A stretch of DNA of 64,000 bases from Setoptus koraiensis (lineage: Eukaryota > Arthropoda), in NCBI GenBank assembly GCA_048013815.1, contig CM106586.1, positions 11,718,001 through 11,782,000 on the forward strand, written 5' to 3'. The first letter of the stretch is position 1; each line of letters opens with the position of its first letter. Of the stretch, positions 52,867-63,988 are shown piece by piece. The notes below the pieces were generated by a model. That model ran no database searches and had not been told where the DNA came from. It saw only the letters and a program-made list of their open reading frames with translations. Position numbers and translations under genes: made by a program.

Positions 52867-53208
52867 TCATAATTCTATGTTCTTCGGACCTTCCTGTTCG
52901 TTTCTGCTACGAGCAGTAGATTCTATGTTCTTCGGACCTTCCTGTCCGTTTCTGCTACGAGCATTAAATTCTATGTTCTTCGGACCTTCCTGTCCGTTTC
53001 TGCTACGAGCATTAAATTCTCTCGAAGGAAATTCTCTCGCATGAAATTCTCTCGGAGGCAATCTGACTTCCCGTTTGTTGGAGCCTGCAAAGCATTCCAA
53101 AACAAAGAGGCCCACCATTGCGAACAGTAAAAGTATGCAGACTATGTCTATAATAATATAACTCCATTCCGACATGCATACACCCCAGCAACAATTATCT
53201 GTATCCAT
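52867..53208 (-). CDS. Small type III membrane protein with 16-residue repeats in the tail
   Basis: 113 codons from ATG. The N-terminus MDTDNCCWGVC is followed by a span (about 16-40). The cytosolic tail has REF motifs, then three copies of a 16-residue unit (FNARSRNGQEGPKNIE). It shares only architecture with families A and B. The repeat units are nearly identical at DNA level, so they arose recently. Confidence 0.6.
   Translation of the reverse strand: MDTDNCCWGVCMSEWSYIIIDIVCILLLFAMVGLFVLECFAGSNKREVRLPPREFHAREFPSREFNARSRNGQEGPKNIEFNARSRNGQEGPKNIESTARSRNEQEGPKNIEL
52871..53014. repeat. Three tandem 48-bp units
   Basis: Units begin at 52871, 52919 and 52967; each encodes 16 residues of the protein at 52867-53208. 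Confidence 0.9.
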
Positions 53209-53555
53209 AATATTGTTGTATTGAGAAGTGTTTATGACAAGTATGATACGTTAGAAATGAGTTGGGTCACATCAGATATGATAGGTGTGAAGAGGCTCCT
53301 AGGAAATTGTGTGAGAGTAACAATGGAAACAATCATTGCAGGAGAAATGATACAAGGTGCTAAAGATTGCAATTTTTTTTAATGAACGTTAGCGCGTGAG
53401 GATTCAAGTATATACATTACCGTACTCACGTATATATTAATACATGTAGTATACTTGATATTTCTTTTTATCATGCATCGTCTGTTGTGTAAACTTAAGA
53501 TCATTTCGTTGGAGCAACATCGAAAGTATTCAGAGTCGTCACGCGCCGGGTACTT

Positions 53556-53732
53556 TTATCCAGATTCCAGCATAATGAAAAAAAAATGCCTCTGACAATG
53601 AATGACCCGGCCATTTCTATTGATTGCATATCGACCGATAAAATGAGGCAATGGATTAAGTAATTCATGTTGCTCTACGTACCAGGCGATTTGTTCGCCA
53701 ATTTCTGGTGCAATGTCTTCGATCTCAGTCAT
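53556..53732 (-). CDS. Small ORF or terminal exon, 58 codons
   Basis: From ATG (MTEIEDIAPEIG) with RYAINRNGRVIHC. The frame is open upstream to about 53804, where a splice acceptor (tatcctcag) lies, so it may be a last exon. The NRNGRV motif vaguely recalls NUMOD-type DNA-binding motifs; too short to assign. Confidence 0.35.
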   Translation of the reverse strand: MTEIEDIAPEIGEQIAWYVEQHELLNPLPHFIGRYAINRNGRVIHCQRHFFFIMLESG

Positions 53733-53804
53733 GATCAGTCTTTGACCCTGGGCAGCTCCAACACATGTAGTACAGGTGTATGATGATGTTTGGCCAGCCC
53801 ACAA

Positions 53805-54998
53805 TCCTGAGGATATATTTTATCGGTTACCTTTATCCTGCATCCGTATGCTGATATCAAATAGTTATGTGGAGTGATGTTCAATTGAACATTCTTAAAT
53901 GAAGTTCTATAACATCGTCAATCAAGTGCGAACGTATACTATTTCATCTTTTCAAAAATCTATCTGGACTTCACCCTTCTGGGCTTTTGATTTTTTCCAT
54001 CCTACTTATTATAGTAGTAGTAGTAATAATAGTTTATTTTATGACACAACAGATTATCAACATCAACTCTTATCTCAGTAACGCGGCTTTGGTGGTGAAT
54101 TCGCAGTGCCGAATCAATTTGTGTAACGCCTGATGGCAGAATGTCTTTAAAAGTCACTTAAAGTCACTACGTAACTAGATGCAAACTAATGCTAGTGTCT
54201 CAACTAGTTTGTCCGACTTACATAGTCAAAATTTAGATAGAATACAAGTATCCAAATATATGCTTGCACCACCTTAAAGAGAATATTACTACATGTACTA
54301 TTTTATGAGCGAGGTCGGTAATACGTTATACAGAGTAATCCGGATGTTTGCGATAGTCGTTTTGTTTGAGTTGTTCGAACAAAAAATTCTCGACTGATTA
54401 GTAGAACCCTGTAGTAGAACGATTCGTTGGATGTTCAACAAGTGACTTTTCTTCAAAACGGCGACTCCTCGGATTGTTAAATTCGAGAAATCGCCAGAAA
54501 TTAGTTGTATGGTAGAACGATTTAGTCATCAGCAGAAACAAGAGCATTAACTAAGCCAATCAATAACTGTCAGGCAACTAGGAACTTTACTAAGATAATC
54601 GGTTCGTCCGGAAATAATGTCTCACGGCATATCGCCGACTGATTCTAGTAAAATTTATTTTATCAACTCCTTTTGAGTGGTTTTGAACCACGATTACAAT
54701 AAACAAAGCAGGCACAAATAGCGAAGCAGAGGTAAGTTATACCATGCGACAGATGTAATGAGTGCACAAAAAAAAATCTGTTCACAATAAAAAATGCTAA
54801 TCCAATTGCTTCATAATCTATATTTTTATTCAATCGGAGTATAAAAATATACGATAGTCAAGTGTCAAATTGAGCCGAAACGGGCATCGATATCCATTGA
54901 ATTGACCATAAAGGCTATATGGGGCTAGCCGGTCCTTCAATTCCGACCCATCAGTTACCTTCTGGGCATTTACCGGCTGGCCCGAAGATAATGCCTGA
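53805..54998. other. Non-coding
   Basis: No supported gene; short ORFs only. Confidence 0.4.
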
Positions 54999-55139
54999 TC
55001 ACACTCCGTTACGTTGCTTTAGAAAAACTATTGCTGACTGCATTACTACTAATACAAATATACCAAAACAGTACAGACTAGTAATTATGAAATTAACTGT
55101 TTTGATCCCAACGCAGCCACAGTCTTCGGGACTCACCAT
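54999..55139 (-). CDS. A5: 46-residue DCGC-motif membrane protein
   Basis: 46 codons from ATG. Starts MVSPEDCGC, so it carries the SPxDCGC motif of A2 (SPTDCGC). One span (about 15-40) and a basic end, KQRNGV. It lies 27 kb from the main cluster, on the other strand. Its upstream region (55140-55320) is duplicated before another tiny gene at 56156-56326. Confidence 0.6.
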   Translation of the reverse strand: MVSPEDCGCVGIKTVNFIITSLYCFGIFVLVVMQSAIVFLKQRNGV

Positions 55140-55320
55140 TTTAATGGAACAAGGTGAGTATTCTTTTGAGCGGTGAATCGATGTTGATTGACCAAAAACT
55201 GTAATTTTGTTTTGTGTGCTCTTGTTGCACCAGATGGTTCTTGGAATACAAGTATAAAATGTTATCTTTTGTGGAAGTGCCTAGAAAGGGTAGTTAGCCT
55301 CTTAAATTTTTATGTATATG
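55140..55320 (-). promoter_or_regulatory. Leader/promoter copy shared with 56327-56510
   Basis: About 180 bp directly upstream of A5 is similar to the stretch directly upstream of the CKCG gene at 56156, including CCTTGTTCyATTAAAAT at the start codon. Confidence 0.55.
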
Positions 55321-56155
55321 TTGTTGCGATAAAGTATTTAAGCATAAAAATATGAGTTGCAATGAGATGATAATTTATGCAGAAGATGCACTCTGAAGAT
55401 GAGATTGTTGTGAGAGACGTGCTGTCTTCTGAGCACATCTTCTGATTGCCGCATTCTAGAAAGCATTCGATGTAATTTGTGTCTCACATTCTCGTGACAC
55501 TTCTAGTCGGCTAATGAGAATGAAAATACGACCAAATCGTTCCACCATACAACTAATGATAAAATAAACTGAGCAAGATGTTCTATGTTGATAAATATTT
55601 ACATGTATAAATGAGCTGGGCACGATATCAAATATCTCTCTACGTTTATGGCAAGAGAGATCATTGCTCAATTCGATGTGTTTTCGATCGATTCTAATAT
55701 CGGACCTTTTCGATTGTCCCTGCTGTTACATCTGCCACAAACGATTCAACTCGCCAGCAACTAAATCAACCACACAATTTTTATGTGAATATTTTTTGTC
55801 ATCAAAAATTTTAGGGTCATCATTTTAAATAAAAAAAAGTTAGGAGTACTATAATAGCAAAGTTATGATTGTTATATTTTGATGATCGAAGCGAACAATC
55901 TCACTCGGCTACTTCATGATTTGTATTTTATTGAATTTAATTCTGAATTGATGATTTAAAATCAGACAGGAAGGTATGAAATATCCGATCGTTTAATATC
56001 AACTATAACACTGTCATAACTACTTCCGATGAACACTCGGATTGTTTGAACTAGTTTTCTAGTGATACTGCATCGATTCATCAGTTGATTCTGGTTTGGT
56101 ATTTGGAACGTATGCTGGAGGCAATACTAGATAGCATTGCGTCGCTGCCCCAATT
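55321..56155. other. Non-coding
   Basis: Spacer with further weak similarity to 56511-56700. Nothing else seen. Confidence 0.4.
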
Positions 56156-56326
56156 CTAATCTGAGTTAAAACCAAAAATAAACCTAATTAATTGAAGAGC
56201 GAATACCAATACGAGGCAAAGAAGGAGAAAAGCCCAGCTTGACCAACCTAAGAGAAATTTTAGCCCGCATTTACATTGTTCAAAGCTTCTTTTGAACTCT
56301 TCTAATTCTTGGTCTGTTAAACCCAT
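56156..56326 (-). CDS. 56-residue CKCG-motif membrane protein
   Basis: 56 codons from ATG. An acidic head (MGLTDQELEEF) leads to CKCG, one span (about 27-50) and a short end, FGFNSD. The coding part is unlike A5, but the upstream flank matches A5, so the two are duplicated genes with diverged products or a swapped coding part. Confidence 0.55.
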   Translation of the reverse strand: MGLTDQELEEFKRSFEQCKCGLKFLLGWSSWAFLLLCLVLVFALQLIRFIFGFNSD

Positions 56327-56510
56327 TATTTTAATAGAACAAGGCTAATATTCGTTTGAGCGATGAATTGATGTTGATTGGACCAAAAAGCGTAATTTTG
56401 TTTTGTGTGCTGTTTTTGTACCAGATGGTTCTTGGGATAAAAATGTTGAACGTTACTTTTTGTGGAGGGCCCTGGAAAGAGATTTCGGCCTCTTAAGTTT
56501 TTATAAAACC
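56327..56510 (-). promoter_or_regulatory. Leader/promoter copy shared with 55140-55320
   Basis: Partner of the block upstream of A5; roughly three quarters of positions agree by eye. Confidence 0.55.
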
Positions 56511-57763
56511 GGGAGTTGTAATATGATAATTTATATCAAGTGACTGGATTCTAGGATGAGAGCATTCACAACCAATAAATTAAGTTTATATTGGCACACC
56601 TATTCGATATCTGCCTATTGTTAGGATTGAATTCGGTGCTGTGAGAAGCAGCACATCTCCTGATTGCCGATTTCTTGAACATACTTGTATTTAGATGTTG
56701 CGTTCTCGTGATACTGCACTGATGGAAATACGCTCGTGATTTATTAGGCCTAGTCTGTTAAATTGAATCGCTGGAAAGTGAAGTTCATGATTTGCTTACA
56801 ACCTTGTAGAGAGCTCAATTGAAGTTCAGAGTAATTGAGGCGTCAGAAATCTGGTTTATTTCGGTTTCCTGTTTGACGTTCACCAACCACGCCCATATTT
56901 CGCATAAGTTTGACTTTGAGGGAACAATTAGATGCAAGGTTGATTTTGGACTCAACCTAAATTAAAATCAGAGAAACCTCAGGTTAGGACCAGAATCTAT
57001 TGTAGTTGCGCTTTACGTTTGTGAAAATAACATGCTGTTCTGTGAGGCTTTTCACAAAATATTCGAACAGATAACAGATAAGAAAAGTTCATTGGCGATC
57101 AGTTTTTCATCATTTCGTTTTCTTTCATACAGATTATGTAATAGTTATGAGGCAATTGTATATTGGATGAGATGATCAGTAGGGCCAAGCAAATCGGCAC
57201 TTGTTTTCAAAAAATTTGTGTGAAAACACGGCCGTATTTAGATTTTTTTGGTGTTTCTCGAAAGACCATGGCATATTCCTGTGAAAACTGGGTTTGCCTC
57301 AAATTTTTCAGCAAAAACTCTCATAAAGAAAAAACGTCAGGGCGCTAAAAAGATGCATAATCAGAGCTAAATGATAGACCGTCTCCACTGGTTTTTTTTT
57401 ATGAAAACGCTCAAAACTCGATATCTATATTGTTTCGAATATTTTGAACGCTCAAAAAAAATCGCCCCCCCTACGTGCGCCACATCATTACTACTGTATG
57501 GAATCATCTGAAATTATCTAAAGATTTTAGAACTCATCGTACAGAAGCAAAGCACTGTCAGTTAGGTTTAAAAAGTTTTATTTCGTGTCTTGATTTGTTA
57601 TAGGTTTACAACCGTCCCCTCAATTTAGAACTTTCTTTTGTAGAAAGTATTCTACTGATCTATAACACTGCTTGCATGCAGGACTCGAAAACTCATGTAG
57701 GTTTGTTGTGTCAGCACCAAATGAAGATTAAACTGGTAACTAATGCTAAAGATCCAGAAGATG
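56511..57763. other. Non-coding
   Basis: No supported gene. A tagggccaagcaaatcgg word near 57180 resembles the MITE end at 12286, without a partner. Confidence 0.35.
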
Positions 57764-57979
57764 CTACCAGTTCCGGCCTCTTTCCGGCTGACCGTATCCG
57801 GAACGGAGGGGATTTTTTCTTGATCCTCTCCGATCAACTAGGAGTCCCATCAAAGCCATACCGTTCAATGCGCACACCAGAAAAAGTATGAAAAGGTTAA
57901 TAATAAAACCCATCCATGTGTTGTAAGCGCAATAGGCGGCACAGCATGCTACATATCCAATATCTCCGTATCTCTCCAT
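57764..57979 (-). CDS. Small type III membrane protein with CCxxxC head
   Basis: 71 codons from ATG. MERYGDIGYVACCAAYC precedes one span (about 22-47), then DRRGSRKN and a basic, Gly/Arg-rich tail. It has the same layout as the other small proteins here. No known family. Confidence 0.6.
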   Translation of the reverse strand: MERYGDIGYVACCAAYCAYNTWMGFIINLFILFLVCALNGMALMGLLVDRRGSRKNPLRSGYGQPERGRNW

Positions 57980-59709
57980 CTCGAAATAAGTTGTTCCGTT
58001 GTCAAACGTTCAGATTTATCGAGATGTGTTCACAATAAATGTGCTATAATTGTATCGAGTTTGGTCTAATTATTTATTATTCATCTATGCAGTTTCCTTG
58101 ATAATTATATGAGAATGACGATAGAAACAATTTATGCATAGGTAAATCTGGTGGAGAGTGCAATTTGTTTGTCCCAAATGTCCTCTAGCGCTAGTTCAAA
58201 GATTCAAGGATCACTCTTTAGGTGTATGTCTGTTTACTGTTTGTTTGGATCTTCTGCTGTGAAAACCATAGACCTTTCAATTATATAAATGCATTCAGCA
58301 CGCGACACACCGAGTATGCCTCTCGAATGATTAGCCGCACTCGCTCACAGCGACGCCTTCAAAGGGCATTGAAATCGATAAACCGCTGACCTCAACTAAC
58401 TCAAGTAAAACCTCATATTCATGGCGAGACATGACATTTAACATTGTCAAACAAAATCACCAACTGATGTGGCACGCTCATCAATAAATTTATTCTTTCC
58501 TGGTCCAGTGTCTTTGACTTTAAACAATCATGAACTTTTCACTTGTGAGTCCAGATCACTAGAACACATGGTGTTTCGGTGCATCTGCATGGTATACGTG
58601 GTTGACATGGAATTTCATGCGAAAAGAATTTTCGGGGGATTTCGAAAAATCTGAAGGATGGATGGGCTACACCAAACCAATACGATTATTTTATGGTCTG
58701 AGTTAGTGTTCTGGTAGAAATAGTGCAAACTCCAGGTTTATGCACCCCGACTTCCGTCCACTTTCGTCCAGGGTTTGAACCGTTTCGACCGTTTCATCCA
58801 GTTTGACGAAATGGACGAAATGGTCGGAATGGGTGAAAGTGGCCTAACCATTGAGTTTTCACCTGGACAGCGCGTGTCTGACGATGATTTGAGATGATGA
58901 TGGTCAAATATCATTATTTCGTTACTTTTTCGAAGAATGAGTAATTGCCAAAGTATTCAGTAAATCTCAAATAAACTAATTCTATATTCTTCAGACGAAT
59001 AGAAGCAAACCAATTAATTAAAAAAAAAATAATAATGACGTGACTATTCCAGAAATACGACTTAAGTTGAGGTTTTAGTATACCTTTTCTTGCTCAGTTC
59101 GACCAGGAGAGAAAATTTAGACTATAGCCAGTTGGATGCCGTTAATGAGGTTTACCTTGTGAGTGTATCACTTGAGATGGCTTCCTTGTTACTTACAAAC
59201 TGTGATTTTAGTTTAGTTAGATCTGATAGGCTATCATATTTATCAAATATTCGAAAAAAGCGAGCTCTCCGCACTAACCTTCTAACGAAACTTTACCATT
59301 CGAACAATTTCACACATCAATAGCCGTCGATTTCGTCGACTCTAATGATATTATTTGTCGTTTTGAATAGGGAGGCGAACTCTGTATTTAATATTTTTTT
59401 TAATTCAGCACTCAGAAATCGATTTTTCTCAAAACTTCTAAAGAAAATAAAGAACGGTTGCAAGTCGCGTCCCAATAGTTCCATCAGTTCCAACGACAAG
59501 GAAAGATGATGAGATAAGCTCCGGAAGTGCATATCCTCTACACTAAAGACAATAGTTTGTAAATAGACCACATTGGAGTCAATTCATTTTTCTATCAACG
59601 AGAGGCACCGTCATGCATAAGCTTGTATTATTTTCTAACGATGGTGGTAGTTTCACCTACGATTCAAATTGATAAGCACCAGGCCTACTGAAATAGTCCA
59701 GGTTATTAT
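57980..59709. other. Non-coding
   Basis: Contains an imperfect inverted repeat at 58757-58843 built from gacgaaatgg words. No gene seen. Confidence 0.4.
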
Positions 59710-61776
59710 CTAGAAAATTTTTGTTTGATGATTTGATTTGAATATAAGAGGAGGAATGATCGATCTGGTTAGGTCACTATTGATTTTTTTTGTTGTCACA
59801 GTTTGAGTTTTTAGTCTTTTCTCTCTTCTAGGAATTGTCATTGTGCTTACTGAGACGAAGCTACTCCATGCCATTGTGAATTGGCCTAAACAGGTGAAAG
59901 TACAACGAAATCTAGGAAAATAATGTTCGTAAACCAAATTCCAGCGCCTCTTCGTGGCAGTGTTATTATCACGAGCAACAAAACTGTTAATTTTTGGATA
60001 TAATGTCATCACCAATGATTTGACTATGTCTGTAATTGAGAATATACTTATGAAAATGAATGTAGCAGCCCCAAAAAATATAATTATCACTAATAGGCCC
60101 GCCTCGTTTTCGTGTACCCTGAACAAGCCGACTGCTATCACTATCGACGCGTATTCAATTGAGCCCAGAAAAACAACGAGAAATATTATGTAACTGGCCA
60201 GGTGATCAACGTGTTCTATATAAGCGAAAAAGTCTAGAAGCTCGTTTTGCAGATCATAAATTGTTTTTGATGGTAGCCTCAGATCGTCGTTGAATAAATT
60301 GATGTCAACTGATGTTATATAGAGATCTTGGCTATCATTCGTGGTTAGATTGTGTCGATCAATGTCTTCGTTGCACAAAAAAAATATCTGCTCTTGTTTC
60401 CGACTATTTTCCTCTAGACAAGAAGCTTGATGGTTGATAGTAGCCGTATAGGTGGTGGTGGTGGTCTTTTTGCATTCGATTGATGAGAGCTTCATGTCAT
60501 AACTTCTAATTAGATTGACTAATTTCGCATTGATATGTCTGGCCTGAATGACAATATCATAGACGAGCGTCATAAAAAATAATATTTCAAACCACACGGC
60601 TATGCAACTGTCGGCTATAAACATGACCGTCTCAAAGAAATCACTCGCAGCTCTAATGTGTAGATAGATTATTCCGGGTTTTTTACAATTTTTCGGATAA
60701 CGTTTCTCGTAATCAAAAGCTTCCTCTGGCGTGACCAACAATAAGAATAAGACAGCACAAAACAGTGAGATTAAAAGAATGAATCTAAGCGCCCTAGATA
60801 AATAGGCTCTGATGCTGATACTTCTTTTTTCCGCCAACAATTTTCTCTTTTTCTCCCTTTGAGTTATGTATTGATCAGATCGGAGATTGTGTTCATCCAT
60901 TTCATTTTTTTCATTTAATAACGATAATTGTTTTCGTTTTAAAATTGTGGTTGTTGTCTCCTCAATGTGTTTGCTACTGTTCCAATTTTCATCTTCTCTT
61001 AGTAATTTCTTATACATGTGACAATTGCTCTTATATAGATGCCAACTGTAAATACTATCGCATTGTATAAAGTGTGGACAACTAGTATCTTGATATGTGT
61101 TGGTTATTCTGTCCCATGACATAATATCATGTTTAAAGGTATCATGGTAACGTTGTGAAGCTCTCTGTAAAGCTAGCTGCCAATTGCTATTAGTGTCATT
61201 GCAAAGATCACATTCGAACGCCAATCTCGATCCAATTTTGTACTTTTTAATAGTTGGCTTCCTGTCAGGCTCTAAGTAACTATCAGGTAAAAAACAGAGA
61301 GCTAGATCCTTATCAACGAATTCATCGCGCTTGTAGTAAAAGTTATAAAATCTGGTCATCAGATGTAACAAACTAGCGACAAACTGAATAAGTGCAATCA
61401 CCTTAAAGTCACTTTCGTCTAAATTTGAACCAGGCAATATAAGTCTGCCTGGTATCAGACATGTTAGAAGGTAGTGTGTATGAAGTGCAGGCAAGAGTGA
61501 TAAGATTAGTATAGTGGCATACTTCAAAACGGTAGCCACATAATATAAACAGGTGCCAATCTCATATACTCGATAAATCCAGGGCAGCTTCATGTTGAAT
61601 CGTTTTTCCATGCAAGCAAATACAATCATCAATCTGATGGATTCATTAAGAGCAGGATTTACAATTGAATCTGTCAAATCCACATCATCATCGCCTGGGT
61701 TGGCTATAAGACCTCTTTTTCTTCTATTGTTGTCGGCTGTTGGTCTCTTTGCATTGGGTGCACTCGCATCGGTCAT
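59710..61776 (-). CDS. Seven-span membrane protein, family unknown
   Basis: 688 codons, intronless, from ATG. About seven hydrophobic spans: two near 75-150, then a long polar, Cys-containing loop, then spans from about 310 onward and near 370-400, 535-560, 570-595 and 635-660. The protein head has no signal peptide. The span number and spacing could fit a divergent chemoreceptor, but I see no gustatory-receptor signature at the last span, so this is only one option. Confidence 0.65.
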   Translation of the reverse strand: MTDASAPNAKRPTADNNRRKRGLIANPGDDDVDLTDSIVNPALNESIRLMIVFACMEKRFNMKLPWIYRVYEIGTCLYYVATVLKYATILILSLLPALHTHYLLTCLIPGRLILPGSNLDESDFKVIALIQFVASLLHLMTRFYNFYYKRDEFVDKDLALCFLPDSYLEPDRKPTIKKYKIGSRLAFECDLCNDTNSNWQLALQRASQRYHDTFKHDIMSWDRITNTYQDTSCPHFIQCDSIYSWHLYKSNCHMYKKLLREDENWNSSKHIEETTTTILKRKQLSLLNEKNEMDEHNLRSDQYITQREKKRKLLAEKRSISIRAYLSRALRFILLISLFCAVLFLLLVTPEEAFDYEKRYPKNCKKPGIIYLHIRAASDFFETVMFIADSCIAVWFEILFFMTLVYDIVIQARHINAKLVNLIRSYDMKLSSIECKKTTTTTYTATINHQASCLEENSRKQEQIFFLCNEDIDRHNLTTNDSQDLYITSVDINLFNDDLRLPSKTIYDLQNELLDFFAYIEHVDHLASYIIFLVVFLGSIEYASIVIAVGLFRVHENEAGLLVIIIFFGAATFIFISIFSITDIVKSLVMTLYPKINSFVARDNNTATKRRWNLVYEHYFPRFRCTFTCLGQFTMAWSSFVSVSTMTIPRREKRLKTQTVTTKKINSDLTRSIIPPLIFKSNHQTKIF

Positions 61777-62772
61777 CCTTATACAATCTATTGTGTCCTT
61801 TCTAACTTTTTAATATTTATCAGAAATAGCGCGCAGCAATAGTTATGATACATTTGTTGGAGCTCTTTCTCATCTATTTCTCGTCCGAAGAAAGCACATT
61901 AGATTTTGTCTATCGTTTGTGAGCAGATTACAATTGGTTGATAAATAACTTTTAAAACGTTGACACTTTAACAAATTGATTCTATTTTCCCTTAATCGAC
62001 GCACATATCTGATCAATCTGATGAAGAAGTGTATCAAAATTTCTTGGCTGACTTTTGTCCGATGATCCCGCACATTGAATTGACGCACAAAAAAATTATC
62101 AAGAGTTGTATGCTATTTCCTACATGTAAGCTATTCACATGTATTTTTGTACTCTTGTAAATTCGCTAAACTGACTGCGGAAGCATTGTGCGTAGATTCT
62201 CGCCTATACGTCTTCATCATGATCTTGAGTTTTTTTACAATCGAACTGCTAGAACACTACTGTGACCACATTTAATGGATGAAGGTTACGCAATGCTCGT
62301 GGTATAAGTTACTTATGGTGTCATAGTGTTCGTGTGGAAATGTATTTATGCGGAACAGCATGAGTAATTGCTAACACACACAAACTTTGCAGAGTATCCC
62401 TTAGATATATTATATGATATTATATGATATATTATGTTATTGAATTGTAAATAGTCGCTAGAAACAATTGAAGGGTAACCACACGCTAGTGTGCAAATAT
62501 AATTCTATCCATTGGAATATCGAAATGAAGTTTTAGTCGTAGAAGCTATATTTACATGCGCTCTAAAACACTGGAAACTTTCAGCTCATTTTGAGTTTGG
62601 GCCTACCATTCAGCCACCGAGCAGGGGTCAAAGTTTTATTATTGCGAATGTTATTCATTAGGTGCAATCATCATGCAACTAGGTGAATAACAATTGAAAA
62701 CAACAGAAATAGTTTCATTGATGATATATCACGGACAACACCCTCAGCCTCACATATGATTTGTACTGGCTC
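61777..62772. other. Non-coding
   Basis: AT-rich, with a short tatatgatat repeat at about 62408-62440. No gene seen. Confidence 0.4.
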
Positions 62773-62946
62773 TTATGAGTTGTGTGCCTTTAGATCATAA
62801 ACACGAACAGTTCCATCAACTGATCTGGCCAGTACTACATCGTGACAAATACATATGAATAGGGCCGGGCTCAGAAATCTTTTCAATATTTTTCCTGTGG
62901 TAACATCACAAATGATAATATTCTTACACTGTATATTTGCCACAAG
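62773..62946 (-). CDS. Terminal exon with WD40-repeat signature
   Basis: 57 codons ending at 62773. It includes NIIICDVTTGKILKRFL and ARSVDGTVRVYDLK, a WD40 blade pattern (xDxxTGKxL, then SxDGTVRVYD). The frame is closed upstream by TAG at 62949-62947, which also provides a splice acceptor (ttggaagttag). The 5' part would lie among ORFs at 62980-63183 and 63143-63466 and beyond the window. It may also be a pseudogene. Confidence 0.5.
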   Translation of the reverse strand, partial: LVANIQCKNIIICDVTTGKILKRFLSPALFICICHDVVLARSVDGTVRVYDLKAHNS

Positions 62947-62979
62947 CTAACTTCCAACAATCTAATTCAGCTCAACAAT

Positions 62980-63466
62980 CTATAAGGCCTCTCGAGTGTT
63001 CAGGAGATGTTTTGGTAAGGAGTTGTGTGATCGCATTCCAGAGTTTAATTGAGCGATTGCTACAAGAGCATCCTGACCATCAGCTAATTTGGTTGTGTTC
63101 CAGGATCGTGTGAGGTTTGAGGTATTTTTGTTCAAGCAGTAATCAAATACCGAGATGTAAGTTATGATGCTGAACGTTTTCAATCGTCGATATCTCCAGC
63201 ATGGGATGAATCGGCAAGTTGCATCTTGTCGCTATGCAATATGCAAGCCACGTTGTTTCTCTTTGTTTCAAATTTTGTCCATTTGTGATAATGGGTCGGC
63301 AAGTTATCTTATCGGAGGGGCCGAATTGAGGCCCTTTTGAAAGAAAGAGGTCATATTCCATCATTCTGAGAGAGTTAAAAGAGGAGAATTTCATTGTATC
63401 CAAAGGTTCTATATCTGCAATTAAGAATTCAATGGGAAAAGTCAGGGTCCGGCTCGGTAGATTCAT
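62980..63466 (-). other. Possible upstream exons of the WD40 gene
   Basis: Two overlapping minus-strand open frames (63466-63143 and 63183-62980). Neither shows a clear WD40 blade and their splicing cannot be settled by eye. Confidence 0.25.
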
Positions 63467-63781
63467 GAGAAAGAATAAAATGTGAAAAAAACGCAGAAAA
63501 TACCGAGGTGGACCTCAAATCGCAGACAGAGGAGTCCTTTTTTGCTCACTCGGCATGATTTGTTCACACTCTGTGCCGAACATCCTTCGATGATCAGTCT
63601 GAAAATACCTCTTCCATATGAAGGCCCGAAAGTCTATCTTGTTTTAGATTGTTTTCTTTTGTTTGAGGCGTGTCAGGCATCACTTCAGGTAGCACAATCT
63701 CCATCCGTCCAACTTATATCGTTACCGCTTGGTGAAGTTTCCCGGAGTCTCTTTGAATGGGTCCTCACTGTGGCCCTTAAG

Positions 63782-63988
63782 TCACATAGACTTAAAAGAA
63801 GCATGAATCGACTTGGTTTGTTCTGCACTAAAATATGTCAATAAAATAAAGATAGAAAGTATTTCCAAGAAAGCCAAAAATGAAAAAAACACATTTTCTT
63901 GCAGGTTTGGACCCAATTTGGGGTCCCATCGCTTTGACACGCAGCCCTTACAGCCGGCCCGCCTAATATTGAAGCTGGTCTCAGCCAA
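63782..63988 (-). CDS. Last exon of a membrane protein, perhaps tetraspanin-like
   Basis: 68 codons, open from a splice-like tattttag at the window edge. A GCKGC motif is followed by a span (FFSFLAFLEILSIFILLTYF) and a short tail. A GC pair before a last span recalls the end of tetraspanins; weak. No ATG; the gene continues outside. Confidence 0.4.
   Translation of the reverse strand: MAETSFNIRRAGCKGCVSKRWDPKLGPNLQENVFFSFLAFLEILSIFILLTYFSAEQTKSIHASFKSM

Noticed and set aside
57175-57360. tagggccaagcaaatcgg resembling the hAT MITE end
   Set aside because: No partner inverted end or 8-bp duplication found nearby.
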